Shown here in pieces: positions 33,479 to 39,058 of a DNA stretch of 39,058 nt (position 1 is its first letter; every line of letters starts with the position of its first letter). The stretch spans positions 71,839 through 110,896 of the forward strand of contig CAMFBM010000003.1 of NCBI GenBank assembly GCA_945948555.1, in the 5' to 3' direction. The DNA is from an uncultured Bacteroidales bacterium (GTDB lineage Bacteria > Bacteroidota > Bacteroidia > Bacteroidales > UBA932). Below the pieces are notes generated by a model. That model saw only the letters and a list, made by a program, of their open reading frames with translations, was not told the DNA's origin and made no database searches. The position numbers and the translations under genes are program-made.

Positions 33479-33492
33479 TTTTTATAAATTTG
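33462..33492 (+). promoter_or_regulatory. Promoter of the TPR-yebC operon
   Basis: TTG (33462-33464), a 20-base spacer, then TAAATTTG (33485-33492), 58 bases before the TPR gene ATG. The -33 region overlaps that of the divergent recF promoter. Confidence 0.62.
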
Positions 33493-33550
33493 CGCCCTGT
33501 TTGGAATTTTTGGAGATTCCGTGATTTAGAAAATAAAAAATATTCAAAAT

Positions 33551-34219
33551 ATGGCAAAAGAAACAAAAAACGAAGGTGCTGAGGTTGTTGCTGAAGCCCT
33601 CTCAAAAACCGAAGTTTTCATCAAGGAGTATGGAAAATGGATGGTATACGCACTTGTAGCATTGATTCTCGTGGGTGTTGCCGTTTTCTGCTGGTACAAA
33701 TTCGCCTGGCAGCCAAAGAAGGCCGAGGCTCTCGAGCAGATGTATCCTGCTGAGGCCAATTTCAGAAATTCGGAATACGACCTGGCCCTCAATGGTGACG
33801 GCAATGTACTCGGTTTTGCGCAAATCATTGATGAATACGGTTCAAAGGCAGGTGCTTCCGTGTATTTCTATGCCGGAATCTGTGAGTTCAACCTTGGCAA
33901 CTATCAGGAGGCCCTTTCTTATCTGAAGAAGTACAAAGGTGGCGACGCAATTCTTTCCGCAAGGGCAAAGGCGTGTATGGGTGATGCATACGTAGGACTT
34001 GAGGACTATGAGAAGGCTGTATCTTGTTTTGAGAAAGCCGCTGCGACAGCTGACAATGTGTTTGCTGCAGGGTATCTGCTCAAGGCTGGAGTCACCTGTG
34101 AGAAACTCGGACAGGAGCAGAAGGCACTTGGTTTCTACAAGCAGATCAAAGAGAAATACCCTCAGTCAATCCAAGGGTATGACATTGACAAATATATCAC
34201 TAGAATAGAGGTTAAATAA
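33551..34219 (+). CDS. Membrane-anchored TPR protein
   Basis: A 222-residue protein with one membrane segment (about 31-48, WMVYALVALILVGVAVFCW) after a charged cytosolic N-terminus, then three or four TPR repeats: YFYAGICEFNLGNYQEALSY, ARAKACMGDAYVGLEDYEKA and AGYLLKAGVTCEKLGQEQKA. The arrangement resembles the YfgM-type TPR proteins that accompany periplasmic chaperones and SecYEG, but that role is inference. It has its own promoter and is followed by yebC 10 bases later. Confidence 0.85.
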   Translation: MAKETKNEGAEVVAEALSKTEVFIKEYGKWMVYALVALILVGVAVFCWYKFAWQPKKAEALEQMYPAEANFRNSEYDLALNGDGNVLGFAQIIDEYGSKAGASVYFYAGICEFNLGNYQEALSYLKKYKGGDAILSARAKACMGDAYVGLEDYEKAVSCFEKAAATADNVFAAGYLLKAGVTCEKLGQEQKALGFYKQIKEKYPQSIQGYDIDKYITRIEVK

Positions 34220-34229
34220 TTCTTCATTT

Positions 34230-34967
34230 ATGGGAAGGGCATTTGAGTTCAGAAAAGAGAGGAAGTTCAAAAGGTGGGGTCACATGGCCCGCACATTCAC
34301 CAAAATAGGAAAGGAAATCACCATCGCCGTCAAACAGGGCGGTCCGGATGTTACCGGTAACCCTCGTCTCAGGGCTCTGCTTCAGACAGCACGCAGCGAG
34401 AATATGCCGAAAGACAACATCGAGCGTGCCATCAAGCGTGCAAGCGACAAGGATCAGAGCGATTACAAGGAGATTGTCCTTGAGGGATATGCTCCTCACG
34501 GAATCGCGGTACTTGTGGAGGCGGCCACCGACAACAACAACAGGACAGTGGCGAATGTACGTTCGTATTTCACAAAGAGTGGCGGTTCCCTCGGAACTTC
34601 AGGCAGCGTTGATTATATGTTCGACCGCAAGTGCGTCTTCCGTGTCAAGAGCGCAAATCCTGTTGACCTGGAGGAACTTGAGCTTGACATGATTGATTAT
34701 GGCGCAGAGGAACTCTTCGAGGAGGAGAACGAGAATGAGGAGATGGAGATTGTCATCTACGGCGAGTTCACCGCGTTCAACTCTATTCAGAAATATGTCG
34801 AGGACAACGGTTACGAACTTGTTTCAGCAGAGTTCACAAGGCTTCCGAATGTGGATCTGAAGGAACTGTCTGCTGAGGAAAGGGTGGAGGTTGACAAACT
34901 CATCGAGCGTCTGGAGGACGACGATGACGTACAGAATGTCTATTCAACCCTTAAACCTGCAGAATAG
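34230..34967 (+). CDS. YebC/TACO1 family protein
   Basis: A 245-residue YebC-family protein, known as a transcriptional regulator (PmpR) or a translation factor acting on polyproline stalling, depending on the subgroup. It has the family N-terminus (MGRAFEFRKERKFKRWGHMA instead of the common MAGHSKW), PDVTGNPRLR, NMPKDNIERAIKRAS, the GYAPHGIAVLVEAATDNNNR stretch, and FTKSGGSLGTSGSVDYMFDR. Length and all three structural domains are complete. Confidence 0.93.
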   Translation: MGRAFEFRKERKFKRWGHMARTFTKIGKEITIAVKQGGPDVTGNPRLRALLQTARSENMPKDNIERAIKRASDKDQSDYKEIVLEGYAPHGIAVLVEAATDNNNRTVANVRSYFTKSGGSLGTSGSVDYMFDRKCVFRVKSANPVDLEELELDMIDYGAEELFEEENENEEMEIVIYGEFTAFNSIQKYVEDNGYELVSAEFTRLPNVDLKELSAEERVEVDKLIERLEDDDDVQNVYSTLKPAE

Positions 34968-34998
34968 CAGTCTTGTTCATCGAAAAAACTGAGCAGGA

Positions 34999-35883
34999 AT
35001 GTACACGGTAGCAGGACATACTTTTGACATAATTCTTCCTTCAGGCATTTTCAGCCGGGATTTCTTGTCACAGTATGCTCCTTTCGAAGAAGCGGAATCC
35101 GGAAGGAAACCGCTTTTTTCGTTGGAACTTGTTTTATGTGATGATCTTGAAGCGGTCAGTGGGACACTGAAGGAAAGGTACAATGATCTGCCTCCCTACT
35201 TCTGGCTTTTTGAGAAGGACGGGGAATACCGTTTCGGTTTTTCCCTCTCAGACAAAAAGTCCGGTTGTGTTGTGGTTCCCGAAAACGGAGGACTCGGGAA
35301 GAATGTAGTCTATGTTCCGGCAGGGGCATCCCGTGGACACAGCCTTTTTGCACTCAACAATGCGATGATGCTTCTGTTCACCCTCTGTACTACACCCCTT
35401 GACACCCTGATGATTCACGCATCGGTGACCTGTCACAAAGGACGCGCCTTTGTCTTCCTCGGCAAGAGCGGCACGGGGAAATCCACCCATAGCCGTCTCT
35501 GGCTTGAAAATATCCCGGACACGTTCCTGCTCAATGATGACAATCCTGCCATTCGTCTTGTGGACGGTGTTCCCGTGGTTTTCGGAACGCCGTGGAGCGG
35601 AAAAACCCCTTGCTACAAGAATGACAGCAGACCGATGGGAGCATACGTGAGGCTTGAACAGGCTCCGCACAACAAAATCAGCAGGCTTTCCCCGTTGCAG
35701 GCATACGCTGCCCTTCTGCCGTCCTGTTCCTGTATGAGATGGGATAGCGGAGCTTGTGCCGCCCTGCACAAGACGGTGGAGAAGGTAATCCTTGCCGTTC
35801 CCGGATTTCATCTGGAGTGTCTCCCGGATGCCGATGCTGCAAGACTTTCCTGTGAAACAGCCCTGAAAGCACTTGAAATGTAG
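34999..35883 (+). CDS. HPr-kinase-like P-loop protein (orphan)
   Basis: A 294-residue protein whose second half resembles the C-terminal ATPase of HPr kinase/phosphorylase. IHASVTCHKGRAFVFLGKSG leads into the P-loop GKSGTGKST (155-163); LLNDDNPAIR supplies the acidic motif, and GTPWSGK follows. The first half (1-130) is a less conserved alpha/beta region. Similar proteins occur with PqqD-like domains in peptide-modification clusters, but no such partner, and no HPr, is in the window. It lies 31 bases after yebC and 11 before the ResB-like gene. Substrate is unknown. Confidence 0.8.
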   Translation: MYTVAGHTFDIILPSGIFSRDFLSQYAPFEEAESGRKPLFSLELVLCDDLEAVSGTLKERYNDLPPYFWLFEKDGEYRFGFSLSDKKSGCVVVPENGGLGKNVVYVPAGASRGHSLFALNNAMMLLFTLCTTPLDTLMIHASVTCHKGRAFVFLGKSGTGKSTHSRLWLENIPDTFLLNDDNPAIRLVDGVPVVFGTPWSGKTPCYKNDSRPMGAYVRLEQAPHNKISRLSPLQAYAALLPSCSCMRWDSGACAALHKTVEKVILAVPGFHLECLPDADAARLSCETALKALEM

Positions 35884-35894
35884 AACTTTCCATT

Positions 35895-36716
35895 ATGGAT
35901 TTTCAGGTCAGTTTCTTTGAGTTTCCCTTAAATGTCATTCTTGCCGTACTTTGGTGTCTGACTGTGCTGATTCTCTGGAAAGGATTCAGGAGAACTGCGC
36001 CTGTACGTTTCTTCCTTTCGCCTCTTGCCACCTGCCTCTCAATCGGTCTCTGCGCAAGCGGGACACTTGTCCTGGGACTCTCCTCTGATCGTAATCTCGC
36101 CTCCTCCTGGTGGTTTGTCACCGAGGTGTTCTTCTTGCTGACCGTGCTGCTTTTCGTTACTGTGAGGGGAGTGTACCGTGACGGGAAAATCCGCTGGCGT
36201 TTCCTTCTGAACCACGCCGGGCTTCTACTTGCCGTCGGGTCATCTTTCTGGGGTGCTCCCGATACGCAGACTCTCAGGATGCGTCTCTGTGCCGGTGAGT
36301 CTTCATCCGCCTGCTTTTCTCTGGAAGGGAAAGGAACCAGGCTCCCTTACGAAATCACTCTGCGCGACTTTCGGGTAGATTACTTCGAGACCGGAATCCC
36401 TTCGGTCTTTGAGGCTGACGTTGACATTGACGGCAATGATGTACTCCTGAGGGTGAACCATCCTTTTTCAAGAACTTTTTCTGAGGACATATATCTTACA
36501 AGTTACGGAATTGAAGGAGGAAGGGAATACTGCATCCTTCAGATTGTCCGCCAACCCTGGAAATGGCTCACTGCTGCGGGAATCATAATGATGATGATTG
36601 CTGCCTTGCTGATGTTTCTCCGGGGTCCCCGCACTGGATGTCCCTCCGGGGTCCCTAAAATGGATGTTCCTCCGGGCCTATGCACTGCAGAACCTTTGAA
36701 AACTGAAGGAAAATGA
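35895..36716 (+). CDS. ResB-like cytochrome c biogenesis protein
   Basis: A 273-residue membrane protein with three N-terminal hydrophobic segments (about 13-28, 42-62, 73-92), a fourth near 105-118, a periplasmic beta-rich domain (about 130-215) and a C-terminal segment (224-244). The periplasmic part (YEITLRDFRVDYFETGIPS, DVLLRVNHPF, DIYLTSYG) is characteristic of ResB/Ccs1, the apocytochrome chaperone of System II. It is shorter than classical ResB, as in other Bacteroidota. Its stop overlaps ccsA as ATGA. The Pro/Gly-rich C-terminal tail is encoded by 26-bp repeats. Family call is moderate on sequence and strong on context. Confidence 0.78.
   Translation: MDFQVSFFEFPLNVILAVLWCLTVLILWKGFRRTAPVRFFLSPLATCLSIGLCASGTLVLGLSSDRNLASSWWFVTEVFFLLTVLLFVTVRGVYRDGKIRWRFLLNHAGLLLAVGSSFWGAPDTQTLRMRLCAGESSSACFSLEGKGTRLPYEITLRDFRVDYFETGIPSVFEADVDIDGNDVLLRVNHPFSRTFSEDIYLTSYGIEGGREYCILQIVRQPWKWLTAAGIIMMMIAALLMFLRGPRTGCPSGVPKMDVPPGLCTAEPLKTEGK
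36618..36689 (+). repeat. 26-bp imperfect tandem repeats at the ResB-like 3' end
   Basis: Units start at 36618, 36644 and 36670, sharing CTCCGGGG(T)CC...GGATG. Because 26 is not a multiple of three, each copy is read in a different frame, which gives the odd PRTGCPSGVPKMDVPPGLC tail. Confidence 0.75.
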
Positions 36717-37501
36717 TTTGGGACAAATTCATATTTTTTGCAATCGCTTCCGTGATTCTCTCATTTGCCGGGGCTGCTTTCTCTGCCGTGCGCAGAGAAG
36801 GACGGAGTGTTCCCGGGATAGGATTAAGCATTGCCTCATCCCTTGTCCTGGCTTCCTTCATCGTTCATCTCTGGACAACCCTCAACCGTCCGCCGCTAAG
36901 GACAATGGGGGAGACCCGTCTGTGGTACTCTTTCTTTGCCGGCCTTGCGGGAATATTCACCTATTGCAGGTGGCGCTACAGATGGATTCTTCCTTTCTCG
37001 GCCGTGCTTTCCACCGTTTTCATCGTAATCAATTGCCTGAAACCGGAAATCCACGATGCATCGCTTATGCCGGCCCTTCAAAGTCCGTGGTTCATTCCGC
37101 ACGTAACCGTCTATATGTTTTCCTACTCCGTCTTCGGCTGCGCTTTTCTGCTGGCTCTTGTCGGACTTCTGCGCCGGGGTGGACCGCAGATGGGGATGTT
37201 CAGTAGTATGGACACTTTGATTTACGTAGGATTGGCCTTTCTCACCCTGGGGATGATGTCCGGTTCCCTGTGGGCCAAGGATGCCTGGGGGCATTACTGG
37301 AACTGGGATCCGAAAGAGACCTGGGCTGCACTGACCTGGCTGAGTTACCTGCTGTATGTCCATCTGAGAATTTTTGGAAAGGTTTCGCGCCGGACGCTTT
37401 GTGGAATCGTAATTTTTTCCTTTCTTTGTCTCCAGATGTGCTGGTGGGGGATTAATCTCCTTCCGTCTGCACAGGACAGCATACATATTTATAACAGATA
37501 A
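36713..37501 (+). CDS. ccsA: Cytochrome c biogenesis protein CcsA
   Basis: A 262-residue haem-handling membrane protein of the CcsA/CcmC family (System II cytochrome c maturation), with about eight membrane segments. The periplasmic tryptophan-rich haem-binding loop is AWGHYWNWDPKETWAALTW (191-209). Candidate haem-ligand histidines are His52, His130 and His217, all next to membrane segments. With the ResB-like protein it should form the haem transporter/cytochrome c synthase. It starts at an ATGA overlap and is followed 32 bases later by the only c-type cytochrome in the window. Confidence 0.92.
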   Translation: MIWDKFIFFAIASVILSFAGAAFSAVRREGRSVPGIGLSIASSLVLASFIVHLWTTLNRPPLRTMGETRLWYSFFAGLAGIFTYCRWRYRWILPFSAVLSTVFIVINCLKPEIHDASLMPALQSPWFIPHVTVYMFSYSVFGCAFLLALVGLLRRGGPQMGMFSSMDTLIYVGLAFLTLGMMSGSLWAKDAWGHYWNWDPKETWAALTWLSYLLYVHLRIFGKVSRRTLCGIVIFSFLCLQMCWWGINLLPSAQDSIHIYNR

Positions 37502-37533
37502 AGTAAAATTATGTTTTATAACCTGATCAGGCT

Positions 37534-38916
37534 ATGAAAAAATTTTTGAAATGGGCAGCGGTGGCAGCAGTCGTCATCGTTGCAGTCCTGGCCATTGTTT
37601 ATCGGGCCGTCAACAGAGTCCCTTCAGAGAATCTTACCCCGTCGGAAAGGGTGCTGGCCATTTTTGAAGATGGAGGATGTGTCAGTTGCCACAGTGAAAA
37701 TCCGAAGCTTCCTTTCTATGCGGAACTCCCGGTAATGGGGAAGATTGTGAAACAGGATTCGGATTCAGGCTACAGGGCGTTTGACATTGTCGCCATGAAT
37801 GAGGCTCTCAAGAGTGGTTCGTCTGTTCATCCCGTTGATCTTGCCAAGGTTGAAAAGGTGGTTCTTGACGGAAGAATGCCGATGGCGAAGTACTATCTGG
37901 TGCATTGGGGAAGTTCCCTGACCAGGGCCAAGACCGATGTCGTTCTTGACTGGGCCTGGGAAACCCGCAGGACAATGTATGACGATGCCGTGTGCGAGGC
38001 CCTTGCAACCGAGCCTGTGCGTCCGATTGACCTTGTGATTGAGACGGATCCACTGAAGGTCGCTCTTGGAAAGGCCTTGTTCTTTGACACGAGACTTTCC
38101 GTTGACAACACCATTTCCTGCTCATCCTGCCACGGTCTGAATACAGGTGGAGTTGACAATGAACAATACTCTGACGGTGTCGGAGGTCAGCTGGGCGGAG
38201 TGAATGCCCCTACCGTTTACAATGCCTATTACAATTTCGTCCAGTTCTGGGACGGACGTGCAGCCACCCTCGCCGATCAGGCAGCAGGACCTCCTCTCAA
38301 CCCTGTCGAGATGGCCTGTGAGTCATTCGATGAGATTGTAGCCAAACTGGCTGCCGACAAGGAGTTCTCAAAGGCATTCTGTGCAGTCTATCCGCAGGGA
38401 CTCTCACAGGAGACCATCACGGATGCGATTGCAGAGTTCGAGAAGACTCTCATCACTCCGGACAGCCGGTTCGACCTTTACCTGAAGGGAGATGAGACTG
38501 CTGTCACTGCAGAGGAACTCAACGGATATTCACTTTTCAAGAAATATGACTGTGCCACCTGCCACGCCGGCCAGAACCTTGGCGGACTATCCTACGAGTT
38601 GATGGGATTGCGTGCTGACTATTTCGGTGACAGAGGACTGGAACTTACAATAGAGGACAACGGACATTTCAAGGAGACTTCCCTTGAGCGTGACCGTCAT
38701 CGCTTCAAAGTTCCGGGCCTGAGGAATGTCGGACTTACCTGGCCTTACTTCCATGACGGCACAAGGGCTACTCTTGAGGAGGCTGTCCGTGACATGGCCA
38801 TCTACCAGACCGGAGTGACGATCAAGGATTCCGAGGTAGCGGACATCACTGCTTTTCTCAAGACTCTTACAGGCAAGATTGACGGGAAGTACCTTACGAA
38901 TGACAATGCCGAATAG
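37534..38916 (+). CDS. Tri-haem cytochrome c peroxidase (MauG/CcpA family)
   Basis: A 460-residue periplasmic enzyme anchored by an N-terminal segment (about 6-26). It has three c-type haem motifs: CVSCH (49-53) in an extra N-terminal haem-binding domain of about 140 residues, CSSCH (196-200) in the peroxidase haem domain, and CATCH (340-344) in the electron-transfer domain. The family stretches GKALFFDTRLSVDNTISC, NAPTVYNAYYNFVQFWDGR and PYFHDG are present. It reduces hydrogen peroxide with electrons from the respiratory chain; the third haem probably links it directly to quinol or another donor. Its place right after ccsA suggests it is the main client of that maturation system. Confidence 0.94.
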   Translation: MKKFLKWAAVAAVVIVAVLAIVYRAVNRVPSENLTPSERVLAIFEDGGCVSCHSENPKLPFYAELPVMGKIVKQDSDSGYRAFDIVAMNEALKSGSSVHPVDLAKVEKVVLDGRMPMAKYYLVHWGSSLTRAKTDVVLDWAWETRRTMYDDAVCEALATEPVRPIDLVIETDPLKVALGKALFFDTRLSVDNTISCSSCHGLNTGGVDNEQYSDGVGGQLGGVNAPTVYNAYYNFVQFWDGRAATLADQAAGPPLNPVEMACESFDEIVAKLAADKEFSKAFCAVYPQGLSQETITDAIAEFEKTLITPDSRFDLYLKGDETAVTAEELNGYSLFKKYDCATCHAGQNLGGLSYELMGLRADYFGDRGLELTIEDNGHFKETSLERDRHRFKVPGLRNVGLTWPYFHDGTRATLEEAVRDMAIYQTGVTIKDSEVADITAFLKTLTGKIDGKYLTNDNAE

Positions 38917-38933
38917 TCAGATTGACATTCGGG

Positions 38934-38990
38934 AATATTCAAATAACCGGGGTTGCACATTGGTACGACCCCGGTTATTTCTTGAATATT
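38934..38990. terminator. Strong terminator after the peroxidase gene
   Basis: A perfect 13-bp stem AAATAACCGGGGT (38941-38953) / ACCCCGGTTATTT (38968-38980) with a 14-base loop. An outer arm AATATTCAA / TTGAATATT extends it. T-runs flank the stem. Confidence 0.88.
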
Positions 38991-39001
38991 ACTCAGTTGA
39001 C

Positions 39002-39054
39002 TAAGGAATATGAAAAAAATAACCTGCTTCAGATATGGATAAGATTTTCGAGAA
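39002..39054 (+). repeat. 52-bp repeat, right copy
   Basis: Matches 8913-8964 except for one extra A. From the ATG at 39035 the open frame MDKIFENR continues off the window edge, so the intact form of the repeated gene or element may begin here. Confidence 0.75.
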
Positions 39055-39058
39055 CAGA

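Overview
The window looks like a chromosomal segment from an anaerobic member of the Bacteroidota, most likely order Bacteroidales. Several promoters carry the Bacteroidota -7 element TAnnTTTG. Many genes belong to families typical of or restricted to this phylum (DUF4842/LruC lipoprotein, DUF5606, DUF6340, DUF4301, DUF5692, PepSY-like, repeated DUF349). Housekeeping proteins (YidC, RimO, RecF, PdxB) have Bacteroidota-type sequences. Species cannot be read from the sequence alone.

Layout. 1-4575 (minus): a cytosolic PAS histidine kinase, a membrane GT2 glycosyltransferase, an endonuclease/exonuclease/phosphatase-fold protein and a second GT2 (cut by the window edge), each joined to the next by a 4-base ATGA overlap. 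4714-8533 (plus): a DUF4842 lipoprotein, a Wzx-type flippase with no conventional start codon where one is expected, and a DUF1796 putative cysteine peptidase. 8534-9039: a gene-poor strip holding the decayed 3' end of a TolC-type efflux gene, a hairpin, tRNA-Gln(TTG) with a clear promoter, and one copy of a 52-bp repeat that recurs at the right end of the window. 9040-12526: deoxynucleoside kinase (minus), then DUF5606, RimO and a DUF6340 lipoprotein (plus). 12588-16756 (minus): an exported GH2 beta-galactosidase with a duplicated leader, a palindrome-rich intergenic region, and TrmD. 16857-21246 (plus): DUF349 protein, YidC, YggS. 21253-21557: a 2.4-copy tandem repeat of about 128 bp. 21647-23224 (minus): DUF4301. 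23376-24419 (plus): DUF5692 membrane protein.

24506-29856 (minus) is the most unusual block: patatin-like phospholipase, HypB, a 944-residue multi-cluster Fe-S flavoenzyme, HypA and a small membrane protein. The nickel-delivery pair HypA/HypB is present, but no hydrogenase or urease subunit and no HypCDEF lies in the window. The flavoenzyme sits between hypB and hypA and shares a TAATG stop/start with hypA.

30105-30539 is a PepSY-like exported protein. 30696-33315 (minus) holds pdxB, a DUF721 (DciA-like) gene and recF. A compact divergent promoter separates recF from a plus-strand series: TPR protein, YebC, an orphan HPr-kinase-like ATPase, a ResB-like protein, CcsA and a tri-haem cytochrome c peroxidase. 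The last three form a small cytochrome c maturation plus client module. The window ends in a strong terminator and the second copy of the 52-bp repeat.
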